Assembly: GCF_022489065.1 (NCBI RefSeq)
Contig: NZ_JAKVTW010000003.1
Location: 1-64,000 of the forward strand
DNA from: Vreelandella neptunia
GTDB taxonomy: Bacteria > Pseudomonadota > Gammaproteobacteria > Pseudomonadales > Halomonadaceae
DNA: 64,000 bases
Reading direction: 5' to 3'
Shown: positions 55,386-64,000 of the stretch, piece by piece
How positions within the stretch are numbered: the stretch's first letter is position 1
Layout of the letters: each line of letters starts with the position of its first letter
Position numbers and translations under genes: made by a program
Notes under the pieces: generated by a model
What the model saw: only the letters and a program-made list of their open reading frames with translations
Databases searched by the model: none
What the model was told of the DNA's origin: nothing

Positions 55386-55934
55386 TTATCGGCGTGCCGC
55401 TGCAAGAAGGAGCTGCTCGTCAGCTTGGGAGATCCAACGACCACGCCAGCTAAAATCCACTGCCCAGAGGCGCTGGTTGCCAAGTGCGAAGGCACTCCAT
55501 AACGTAGCGTAGGGCGTGCCGCAGTGGGGGTGGCGCTGTTCCGGCAATAGCTCTGCCAGGGGCTGCAGTACAAAGGCATTATGGGTTATTTCGCTGCGTG
55601 GCAAGGTCACGTTGTCGACGGTGCCGCTGATGCTTCCCACGGTCAATAAGTCGATATCCAGCGCGCGAGGGCTAAATTTGGCAGTGTCTGGAAGACGGCC
55701 ATGCTCTATTTCCAGCTGTTTACTCCACGCCTGAAGCTCGCCAGGTGTGCTATCACTGTAGAAGGCCACCACCAAATTGTAGAAATTACGGCTATCGGTG
55801 AAGCCGACCGGCTCGCTTTCAAACACGCGGGAAATTTTCAGCGGGCCGAAAGTATCGGCAAGGGCATCAAGAGCGCAACGAATATGCTGAGCTGGATGAA
55901 TGTTGCTGCCTAAACTGACCGTTACCAAATTCAT
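55386..55934 (-). CDS. folK: 6-hydroxymethyl-7,8-dihydropterin pyrophosphokinase
   Basis: The 182-residue enzyme has SLGSNIHPAQHI, FESEPVGFTDSRNFYN and the signature FSPRALDIDLLTVG, where the two Asp residues bind Mg2+. It activates the pterin for folate synthesis. It overlaps folB by 4 bases, giving a folB-folK operon. The C-terminal 30 residues (WAVDFSWRGRWISQADEQLL) exceed the usual length of about 160. Confidence 0.92.
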   Translation of the reverse strand: MNLVTVSLGSNIHPAQHIRCALDALADTFGPLKISRVFESEPVGFTDSRNFYNLVVAFYSDSTPGELQAWSKQLEIEHGRLPDTAKFSPRALDIDLLTVGSISGTVDNVTLPRSEITHNAFVLQPLAELLPEQRHPHCGTPYATLWSAFALGNQRLWAVDFSWRGRWISQADEQLLLAAARR

Positions 55935-56311
55935 GCGCTGGGCTCCTGCGTTGCCTCCGGTAAGGTGCCGCGGGTGATTTCCAGGCCGACGCTGGCAGCA
56001 TTGGGTACCGCCCCCGGCTTGCGCACTGTTAGGCGCATCCAGCTAATGGGGAATTCTAGTCGCAGGCACTCGGTGAGACGCTCAGCGAAGGTTTCAACTA
56101 GCGCGAATTGATGTTCATCGGCAAACTGCTGAATGCGCTGGCAGATAGCAGCGTAGTCCAGCGTGAGGCGTAAATCATCGGTGGCTGCCGCTGAGCGAAT
56201 ATCGGTCGCTAACGCCAAATCCAAGCTCAGCGATTGTTGAATCGAGCGCTCCCAATCGTAGACACCAATCACGGTATCAACGCTTAACGCCTCAATCAAA
56301 ATGCGGTCCAT
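55931..56311 (-). CDS. folB: dihydroneopterin aldolase
   Basis: The 126-residue protein has IGVYDWERSIQQSL, LDYAAICQRIQQF and ETFAERLTECLRLEF, matching the FolB tunnel-fold family. It cleaves dihydroneopterin, the step before FolK. The ATG at 56311 follows GGAAGG. Dihydroneopterin epimerase (FolX) is a less likely alternative, given the folK partner. Confidence 0.92.
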   Translation of the reverse strand: MDRILIEALSVDTVIGVYDWERSIQQSLSLDLALATDIRSAAATDDLRLTLDYAAICQRIQQFADEHQFALVETFAERLTECLRLEFPISWMRLTVRKPGAVPNAASVGLEITRGTLPEATQEPSA

Positions 56312-56413
56312 TAGCCTTCCCCTGCTGCAACAAGCGGGCGATTGTACGTTAGGATGGGATTAAACGACAGCGAGCCGGGCTATTGAGACGGCCTATCAAG
56401 CGAGCATACAGCC

Positions 56414-56986
56414 ATGGGTTGGATAGTGGTGGGATATTTTAGCGGCAGTTGGCTGGCAGCGCTAAGCGTATGCCGTTTGGCGGGTCTGGGTGATCCGCGC
56501 CGCTATGGCTCGTTTAATCCGGGGTTCTCTAACGTTCTGCGCCTTTACGGCCCCCGCTTGGCAGCATTTACCCTGTTGCTGGACGCTTTAAAAGGCATGC
56601 CCGCCGTCTTGGGAGCCAAACTTATGAGCTGCCCAGTATGGTTGCAGGGCCTGGTTGGGTTAGCGGTGTTGCTCGGCCACAGCTTTCCGCTATGGCATGG
56701 CTTTCGTGGTGGAAAGGCAGTTGCCAGTGCGTTTGGCGTACTGCTTGTATTGGTGCCCAAGGTGGCACTATTAAGTGCCGTGATTTGGGCACTGCTGGCA
56801 TGGCGTTTGAAGAAAGCGTCGATGGCTTCACTCATGAGTGCTTTGGCCGCGCCGTTGATATGCGCTTGGTTAGCGCCTGAATATTTTATGGTGGTAGGCG
56901 GGTTTAGCCTGCTGGTACTGACCCGCCATGGGCTCAATATTCGCCGCCTCCGACGCGGAGAGGAGCCGCCATTCCGCGGCTCTTAA
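56414..56986 (+). CDS. plsY: glycerol-3-phosphate acyltransferase PlsY
   Basis: The 190-residue membrane protein has about five helices, with the motifs DPRRYGSFNPGFSNVLRLYG, LLGHSFPLWHGFRGGKAVASA and the C-terminal loop HGLNIRRLRRGEEP. It transfers an acyl group from acyl-phosphate to glycerol 3-phosphate, the first step of phospholipid synthesis. In the first motif NPGFSN stands where NPGATN is common. It faces folB divergently. Confidence 0.92.
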   Translation: MGWIVVGYFSGSWLAALSVCRLAGLGDPRRYGSFNPGFSNVLRLYGPRLAAFTLLLDALKGMPAVLGAKLMSCPVWLQGLVGLAVLLGHSFPLWHGFRGGKAVASAFGVLLVLVPKVALLSAVIWALLAWRLKKASMASLMSALAAPLICAWLAPEYFMVVGGFSLLVLTRHGLNIRRLRRGEEPPFRGS

Positions 56987-57011
56987 CGCTTGGCTAAAGG
57001 TGAGTAGGCAA

Positions 57012-58067
57012 TTAGCTATCACCGTTGGAAGGGGGCGTCAGTTGATCCAGCGGCCAACGGGGTGTGGCCTGCATCATGCCGGGAGTATCGCTCTCGCCTG
57101 CTGCTAAACGCTGAGCCCCCACATAAGCGATCATAGCGCCATTGTCAGTACAGAAGCGCCCGCGTGGGTAGTAGGCGCGGGCCTGGCGTTTTGCACACTC
57201 AACCTGCAGCCGTTCACGCAGACGATGATTGGCGCTAACGCCGCCGGCCACTACTAAGCGCTTCAGTCCGGTTTGATCCAGCGCTCGGCGGCATTTAATT
57301 ACTAGCGTATCGACAACGGCTTCTTCAAAGGCGCGGGCCACATCGGCACGCGCCTGAGCGTCAAGTTCACCGGCTGCCTCTAGTTGACGAATGGCGGTCA
57401 TAGTATGAGTTTTTAAGCCTGAAAAGCTGAAGTCGAGCCCAGGACGGTCTGTCATGGGGCGCGGAAAGCGAAAGCGCTTTGGGTCACCCAGCTCCGCCAG
57501 TTTGGCTACCTCCGGCCCACCAGGATAGGCTAGACCAAGCATTTTGGCGGCTTTGTCAAACGCCTCGCCTGCCGCATCATCCACTGATTCGCCGAGCAGT
57601 TGATAGCGGCCCAGTCCGTGTACTTCGACAAGCTGAGTATGCCCGCCAGACACTAGCAGCGCCACGAACGGAAACTCGGGGGGCTCGTCTTCGAGCATCG
57701 GTGCCAGCAAATGTCCTTCCATATGATGCACGCCGAGCACGGGGATGTTTAAGGCCCGTGCCATGCCATGGGCCGTGCTGGCACCCACCATTAATGCGCC
57801 GACCAAACCAGGACCCGCGGTATAAGTGATGCCATCCAGGTCGTTACGCGTCAGCTTGGCGTCACTGAGTACCTGCTCAATCAGTGGCAGCAGTTTACGC
57901 GTATGGTCGCGGGAGGCGAGTTCGGGCACCACGCCGCCAAATTCGGCGTGCATGGCGATTTGGCTGTAAAGTGCGTCTGCCAGCAGGCCCTTGCCGCCCG
58001 TTAGCGCGGTATCATAAAGCGCGACACCCGTTTCATCGCAGGATGTTTCAATGCCCAGAATACGCAT
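57012..58067 (-). CDS. tsaD: tRNA N6-adenosine threonylcarbamoyltransferase
   Basis: The 351-residue enzyme starts [18 protein letters not shown] and has the iron-binding HMEGHLLAP and GGHTQLVEV, plus [13 protein letters not shown] near the C-terminus. With TsaB and TsaE it makes t6A37 in tRNAs reading ANN codons. The ATG at 58067 follows GAGAGG; an in-frame ATG at 58166 adds a non-family N-terminus. It is divergent from rpsU, the usual arrangement. Confidence 0.95.
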   Translation of the reverse strand: MRILGIETSCDETGVALYDTALTGGKGLLADALYSQIAMHAEFGGVVPELASRDHTRKLLPLIEQVLSDAKLTRNDLDGITYTAGPGLVGALMVGASTAHGMARALNIPVLGVHHMEGHLLAPMLEDEPPEFPFVALLVSGGHTQLVEVHGLGRYQLLGESVDDAAGEAFDKAAKMLGLAYPGGPEVAKLAELGDPKRFRFPRPMTDRPGLDFSFSGLKTHTMTAIRQLEAAGELDAQARADVARAFEEAVVDTLVIKCRRALDQTGLKRLVVAGGVSANHRLRERLQVECAKRQARAYYPRGRFCTDNGAMIAYVGAQRLAAGESDTPGMMQATPRWPLDQLTPPSNGDS

Positions 58068-58291
58068 AAAGGGCCTCTCAATGGCTATATTTAAAAGATA
58101 AAAAGGTGAATAATTCCAGGGCCATAGTCTAGCATTGTCGTTACAACTGAGCGTAAGCATTTGCAAAGATGGCCAACGGGGACTAGACTACTGTGCGCTG
58201 TAAAACTGGGTCGTACACCGCATTCTAAACCGCAACATCGCAGTGTACGTACTATCCGAACTCAAGACTCCTTAAGGTAGGTGAGTGCTTA

Positions 58292-58507
58292 ATGCCTTCT
58301 GTAAAAGTACGTGATAACGAGCCGTTTGACGTCGCCCTGCGTCGCTTCAAGCGTTCTTGCGAAAAAGCCGGTGTTCTTTCTGAAGTACGCCGCCGCGAGC
58401 ACTATGAGAAGCCGACTGCTGAGCGTAAACGCAAAGCGGCAGCTGCCGTAAAACGCCACGCTAAGAAAGTGCAGCGTGAGCAAAAGCGTTTCGAACGGCT
58501 CTATTGA
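58292..58507 (+). CDS. rpsU: 30S ribosomal protein S21
   Basis: The 71-residue basic protein begins [20 protein letters not shown] and ends with a Lys/Arg-rich tail, the full length of gammaproteobacterial S21. It helps 30S subunits start translation. It opens the macromolecular synthesis operon rpsU-dnaG-rpoD. A terminator-like hairpin follows, then repeats, so dnaG expression is probably reduced relative to rpsU. Confidence 0.96.
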   Translation: MPSVKVRDNEPFDVALRRFKRSCEKAGVLSEVRRREHYEKPTAERKRKAAAAVKRHAKKVQREQKRFERLY

Positions 58508-58562
58508 TCCGTACCCGAGAGGGCCGGAGCAGTTAGCTGGTCGTCTCAAGAGGGATGCCAAG

Positions 58563-58590
58563 CGGCCGCCACTAGGTGGCCGTTTGTTTT
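58563..58590 (+). terminator. terminator/attenuator between rpsU and dnaG
   Basis: CGGCCGCC pairs with GGTGGCCG (one G-T pair) around ACTA, followed by TTTGTTTT. In E. coli a terminator in the same place limits dnaG transcription. Confidence 0.78.
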
Positions 58591-58599
58591 TGACTGTCG

Positions 58600-58644
58600 T
58601 TTTTCAAGACTATTTTTTTCAAGATTATCTTTTTCAAGACCACC
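58600..58644. repeat. three 15-bp direct repeats between rpsU and dnaG
   Basis: TTTTTCAAGA recurs with exact 15-base spacing; the CAAGA cores are at 58605, 58620 and 58635. The variable tails are CTATT, TTATC and CCACC. Confidence 0.8.
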
Positions 58645-58681
58645 GCTGCTTATGGTGATCTGATGATAGGTCTGATGAGCT

Positions 58682-58723
58682 TAATCAGTGTCTTAAAAAA
58701 ACTAATCAGTGTCTTAAAAAAAC
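58682..58723. repeat. perfect 21-bp tandem duplication upstream of dnaG
   Basis: The 21-base unit beginning TAATCAGTGTCTT and ending in seven As and a C is present twice without a mismatch, at 58682-58702 and 58703-58723, 43 bases before the dnaG start. Confidence 0.9.
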
Positions 58724-58765
58724 AGTCTCGAAAGTTAGCGCTTTGCGCGAGGATGCCCGTAGTTC

Positions 58766-60619
58766 ATGGCAGGCCAAATTCCACAGCGTTTCATTGATGA
58801 CCTGTTAGGCCGCGTTGATGTGGTCGAGGTGGTTGGTGAGCGTGTGCAGCTTAAAAAGGCCGGCCGCAATTACTCAGGGCTGTGTCCCTTCCATCAAGAG
58901 AAGACCCCATCGTTTACCGTCAGTGCGGATAAGCAGTTTTATCACTGCTTTGGCTGCGGGGCTAATGGTAATGCACTACGCTTCTTGATGGAGTACGACA
59001 AACTGCCGTTTCCTGAGGCAGTTGAGCAGTTGGCTGGGCGCCTGGGGATTGAGGTGCCGCGTGAAGGTGCCGATGATCCGCGCGCTCAGCAGCGCGAAAA
59101 GAAGCGCAAAGAGGGCGTTAACCTGCTTGAACTCGCCGCGAGTTTTTATCGCGAGCGATTAAAAATGCAGGAGGGGCAGTCCGCCCAGCGCTATCTGTTG
59201 GGTCGTGGCCTCTCGGACGACGTGATCAAGACCTATGGTATTGGCTATGCCCCGGCTGGCTGGGAGGCGCTTAAACAGCACCTCAGCGAGCGCGGTATCG
59301 GTGAGCCGGTTCAGGTGGAGTATGGCCTGCTGATCCATCGTGAAGATACCGGGCGTACCTATGACCGCTTTCGTGATCGGGTGATGTTCCCCATTCGCGA
59401 CTTGCGTGGGCGTACGATTGCTTTCGGTGGTCGAGTGATGGGTGATGATCAGCCTAAATATCTCAACTCGCCTGAAACGCCGGTGTTCCATAAAGGCCGC
59501 GAGCTCTATGGACTGTATGAGGCGCGCCAAGCCTCCAGCAAGCTTGAGCAGCTTGTGATGGTCGAAGGCTATATGGATGTAGTGGCGTTGGCACAATACG
59601 GTATTCATAACGCCGTGGCGACGCTGGGTACCGCCACAACGGAAGACCATTTGACCCGCCTATTTCGTCTGGTAAGTCGCGTAGTGTTCTGTTTTGACGG
59701 TGACCGTGCGGGCAGGCAGGCGGCCAGCCGGGCATTGGAAACTGCGTTGCCGCAGATGATTGATGGCCGTGAAGCGCGCTTTCTGTTTTTGCCCGAAGGC
59801 GACGATCCAGACACTCTTGTTCGCCGTGAAGGCGCCCAGGCATTTCAGGATCGCGTGACCTGTGCCATGCCCCTGTCGGAGTTTCTTTTCGAGCAAGCAG
59901 CGCAGGGACGTGACCTGAACACAGTGGAAGGGCGTGAGCGATTTGCCAGCCAGGTGCTTGAAGCATTGAGCAAAGTGCCTGAAGGCATGCTCAAGTCGCT
60001 GCTCTTGGAGTCATTGGCGAAGCGCAGTGGGTTGGCGCAGGAGCAGTTAAAAGTGCTGCTTGAAAAGCGCGCTAAAACCTCCCAGCGTCAGCTCGAACAG
60101 GGGCAGGCGGAACAGATTGAGGGTGAACCGTCTTCGTCCGCGATAGCCAGTGCAGTGCAGCCGGTTAAGACCCAAGGTGGGCGTCAGCGTTCAATGGTGC
60201 TTTCGCCCGTTGGGCGAATTGTTCAGCTGTTGCTGCATGAGCCCAATTTGGTGTCAGTGCTACCTAATGAATTGGACTGGTTGCCAGAAGATGATGATGC
60301 ACCGCTTTGCCAAGAGTTGATCGCCCTGCTTAAAGCGGGGCGTTACCGCAGTCCGCAAGTGGTGTTGGCCCACTTTCAAGGCAGCCAGCAGGGTGAAGCA
60401 TTGGCGGCTTTTGCTAAGCGCGAATTGTTGATTCCCAAGGCGGACAGAGAGGCCGAGCTTAATAGCTGGGTGGAGTATCTACAGCACGTTCAGCGTCAGC
60501 GCTCTCCCCAAGAGGAGTACGCAGCGTTGCTGGCGCAGGAGCGCGCCGGGGAGAAGCTGGATAAGGAGCAGCGACAGCGTTTGGCAAGCTTGGTAATGGA
60601 GCTTGCGCAGCGCCAGTAA
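58766..60619 (+). CDS. dnaG: DNA primase DnaG
   Basis: The 617-residue primase has the CHC2 zinc ribbon (CPFHQEKTPSF and FYHCFGCGANGN), the catalytic TOPRIM core (VEGYMDVVALAQ and FCFDGDRAGR) and a C-terminal helicase-binding region (about 430-617). It makes RNA primers at replication forks with DnaB. It lies in the rpsU-dnaG-rpoD cluster, after an attenuator and repeats in the upstream gap. Confidence 0.95.
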   Translation: MAGQIPQRFIDDLLGRVDVVEVVGERVQLKKAGRNYSGLCPFHQEKTPSFTVSADKQFYHCFGCGANGNALRFLMEYDKLPFPEAVEQLAGRLGIEVPREGADDPRAQQREKKRKEGVNLLELAASFYRERLKMQEGQSAQRYLLGRGLSDDVIKTYGIGYAPAGWEALKQHLSERGIGEPVQVEYGLLIHREDTGRTYDRFRDRVMFPIRDLRGRTIAFGGRVMGDDQPKYLNSPETPVFHKGRELYGLYEARQASSKLEQLVMVEGYMDVVALAQYGIHNAVATLGTATTEDHLTRLFRLVSRVVFCFDGDRAGRQAASRALETALPQMIDGREARFLFLPEGDDPDTLVRREGAQAFQDRVTCAMPLSEFLFEQAAQGRDLNTVEGRERFASQVLEALSKVPEGMLKSLLLESLAKRSGLAQEQLKVLLEKRAKTSQRQLEQGQAEQIEGEPSSSAIASAVQPVKTQGGRQRSMVLSPVGRIVQLLLHEPNLVSVLPNELDWLPEDDDAPLCQELIALLKAGRYRSPQVVLAHFQGSQQGEALAAFAKRELLIPKADREAELNSWVEYLQHVQRQRSPQEEYAALLAQERAGEKLDKEQRQRLASLVMELAQRQ

Positions 60620-60845
60620 GGCGGTGTTTTGAACGGATGGGGTTGAATTTCTAACGTTTCAGCACCAAATATAGGGTCAGCCACCGAGCGCTGGCCTAAC
60701 CGAACAACCTAACACACCTGTATGACCGCGCAAATACGTCAAGCTGGAAAATTTCCGGTGAATTACGCTATACTGTTCGGCTTGTTGAGTTTAATCGATT
60801 CAGCGCTCCAGGTGTTTCATTCTTCTTCGTCGAGATAGGGTTTCT

Positions 60846-62696
<1,851 letters not shown>

Positions 62697-62701
62697 ATGC
62701 C

Positions 62702-62743
62702 GTCAGTAGTGAATAGCGATAAGTGGTAAATAGAAAGTAGAAA
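62702..62743. repeat. degenerate heptamer array after rpoD
   Basis: Six consecutive 7-base units read GTCAGTA, GTGAATA, GCGATAA, GTGGTAA, ATAGAAA, GTAGAAA, close to GTGAATA. The array abuts the rpoD terminator. The same consensus, in the other orientation, is at 24375-24409. Confidence 0.7.
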
Positions 62744-62773
62744 GCCCGCCGTTCTCTGAACGGCGGGCTTTTT
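62741..62773 (+). terminator. intrinsic terminator after rpoD
   Basis: AAAGCCCGCCGTTC and GAACGGCGGGCTTT form a perfect 14-bp stem with a TCT loop and a T-run. Confidence 0.92.
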
Positions 62774-62848
62774 GTTGAAGCCAATTTGTTGAAGGTGATT
62801 GTGAAGGTAACTGTTGGCGTAGGTCGCTAGAGGCGTTCGTTGCCTGGC

Positions 62849-63496
62849 TTAAGTGACTATTTGCCGAGCCCGATAAATGCGGCGGGCCAGTAACAATAGT
62901 TCCAGAGTAGCGATTAAAATTAGACTGTAACCGAGCAATTCGACGACTTCTTCAGCGACACTCTTAAAAGTTCCTATGTAGCTGTCTTCAAGGATTAACT
63001 GCCAAAATTCCTGCCGCCCATAGAGACGTGAAAATATGTAAGTGGTTAGTACGCCGGCATTGAAAAGGCCAAAGGCAAAGGTATTGCTGTAGTAGGCGAA
63101 CTCTTCAAGGAAATGTTGGCGCTGTTTAATTACCCAAAAAAGCGTGGGGAGAATAATTAGCGCAACCAATACTTTCCATGTGTCATCAGCGACATAATTA
63201 TCTAAAAAGTGATCCTGTTCACGCACCAGCGAGGCGGCCACAAACGCCAGCAAAAGCAGGGTAATGGTAGGCCAGACTTTCAGCACTTGGCGGATATAGA
63301 TGAGCATGGCGCAGCAGGTGGCCAGCACCAGCGTTTGAGTAAATTCAGTAAATCCCAGCTCAGAAAACCGAACTGTAGGTAAATAGAGCGCTTCTAAATA
63401 AGCACCTTGGGTAATCGCGCCGATAAACAGCACGTATAGCACCGCACGTACTAAGATGGTTTTAAATTCTATGGGCCAGGAAGGGGGAAGAGGCAT
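62849..63496 (-). CDS. unrecognised membrane protein
   Basis: I do not recognise this 215-residue protein. It has about six hydrophobic segments (near 13-30, 50-68, 74-90, 106-122, 137-155 and 188-205). Polar conserved-looking patches are VREQDHFLDNY, RQHFLEEFAYYSNTF and TFKSVAEEVVELLGY. The run of acidic and His residues close to membrane edges could bind metal, but that is a guess. The ATG at 63496 follows GGATG. It is convergent with rpoD and divergent from sdaA. Confidence 0.65.
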   Translation of the reverse strand: MPLPPSWPIEFKTILVRAVLYVLFIGAITQGAYLEALYLPTVRFSELGFTEFTQTLVLATCCAMLIYIRQVLKVWPTITLLLLAFVAASLVREQDHFLDNYVADDTWKVLVALIILPTLFWVIKQRQHFLEEFAYYSNTFAFGLFNAGVLTTYIFSRLYGRQEFWQLILEDSYIGTFKSVAEEVVELLGYSLILIATLELLLLARRIYRARQIVT

Positions 63497-63684
63497 ACCG
63501 ACATCCTTTGTAAGTAAGCAGCGTTACTATTCGTATATAGAAACATGCATAGGTGAATGTTCATTATATCGTCACACTTGTGTGTTGGCACGCCGATATT
63601 GCGGTAAATCACTCGACGTTTGGACGTCACCCCTGCAAAGTATCTAATAGACAGGCAATAACTACGTTTCGAGGCTTAATTGGC

Positions 63685-64000
63685 ATGGCTATTAGTGTGT
63701 TTGATCTTTTTCGTATTGGCATCGGACCTTCCAGTTCCCACACGGTGGGCCCAATGCGCGCCGCCCGGGACTTTGCCCTTGCGCTTGGCGATAGCCGCCT
63801 CAGCCGGGTGGTAGTTCGGCTGCATGGTTCGCTGGCTGCCACTGGCGTGGGGCATGGGACGGATCAGGCGGTGATCATGGGGTTGATGGGCGAAGCGCCA
63901 GAAAGTATCGACCCAGACACGATTGCAGCGCGGTTAAAACAACTGGAGGAGGGTGATCCGCTGTTATTGGCTAATGGTCAGCAGATCGCCTTTGACGCTT
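63685..64000 (+). CDS. sdaA: L-serine dehydratase, 5' part only
   Basis: The frame from ATG 63685 runs off the window after 105 codons. The start SVFDLFRIGIGPSSSHTVGPMRAA is the signature of the iron-sulfur L-serine dehydratase beta domain; LHGSLAATGVGHGTDQA follows. The enzyme deaminates L-serine to pyruvate. The Cys residues for the [4Fe-4S] cluster would be in the missing C-terminal part. The ribosome site GAGG lies 10 bases before the start. The paralogues sdaB and tdcG cannot be excluded. Confidence 0.85.
   Translation, partial: MAISVFDLFRIGIGPSSSHTVGPMRAARDFALALGDSRLSRVVVRLHGSLAATGVGHGTDQAVIMGLMGEAPESIDPDTIAARLKQLEEGDPLLLANGQQIAFDA

Noticed and set aside
56963-56990. Terminator after plsY
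   Set aside because: GAGCCGC and GCGGCTC form a stem, but it lies over the plsY end and no T-run follows.
59463-59966. A 167-codon open frame antisense to dnaG
   Set aside because: It overlaps the conserved TOPRIM region of dnaG, has biased Pro/His/Arg content and no ribosome site.

Overview
The window reads as a chromosomal segment of a halophilic gammaproteobacterium, most likely a member of the Halomonadaceae. I infer this from Pseudomonas-like protein families, from gene clusters with gammaproteobacterial order (ftsB-ispD-ispF-truD-surE-pcm-nlpD-rpoS, lptD-surA-pdxA-rsmA-apaG-apaH, rpsU-dnaG-rpoD), from an amgK-murU pair beside lptD, and from acidic stretches in several proteins. No phage, transposase, integrase, CRISPR array, rRNA or tRNA was seen. 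Assignment below family level is a guess without a database search.

Region 1 (1-9.1 kb) holds signalling and stress genes. A minus-strand set encodes a lone receiver, an Hpt-REC-REC-GGDEF diguanylate cyclase and a GAF-PAS-GAF protein cut by the window edge. A CNNM/CorB-type transporter, a 1-Cys peroxiredoxin, a soluble PAS-PAS chemoreceptor resembling BdlA, an ECF sigma factor with a zinc-finger anti-sigma partner, and a ZIP metal transporter follow.

Region 2 (9.1-21.5 kb) is ion and metal handling. A MerR regulator faces a ZntA-type Zn/Cd/Pb ATPase across a promoter with the 19-bp spacer typical of MerR control. Then come NAD-type isocitrate dehydrogenase, a SulP anion transporter coupled to a tandem universal stress protein, cyclopropane fatty acid synthase, a BASS/ACR3-like carrier, a two-gene fluoride channel, a second copy of the tandem Usp, an MFS carrier and a DksA/TraR zinc-finger protein.

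Region 3 (21.5-32.5 kb) contains leuA, an Lrp-type regulator, a RidA protein, then an overlapping minus-strand operon of a hybrid histidine kinase, a REC-GGDEF-EAL protein and hexR. This physically joins c-di-GMP signalling to a carbon-metabolism regulator. An aldehyde dehydrogenase and a FemAB-like acyltransferase flank a block of phased 13-bp repeats.

Region 4 (32.6-48 kb) is housekeeping: the ftsB to rpoS cluster (with a DUF368 membrane protein inserted between pcm and nlpD), alanine racemase, an LpxL-type acyltransferase, speD, an OsmC protein, and the murU-amgK recycling pair divergent from lptD.

Region 5 (48-64 kb) continues the lptD cluster through surA (single-parvulin form), pdxA, rsmA, apaG and apaH, interrupted by a GMC flavoprotein coupled to a previously uncalled 58-residue Tat-signal protein. 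It is followed by cca, folK-folB, plsY, tsaD, rpsU-dnaG-rpoD, an unrecognised membrane protein and the start of an L-serine dehydratase.

Small repeats are scattered between genes: heptamer arrays at two gene ends, a palindromic MITE-like element, two repeat types between rpsU and dnaG, a perfect 11-bp inverted repeat before alr and a 15-bp duplication over the stop codon of the isocitrate dehydrogenase gene. The most interesting signals are the Tat mini-protein/GMC pair, the kinase-EAL-hexR operon and these repeat families.
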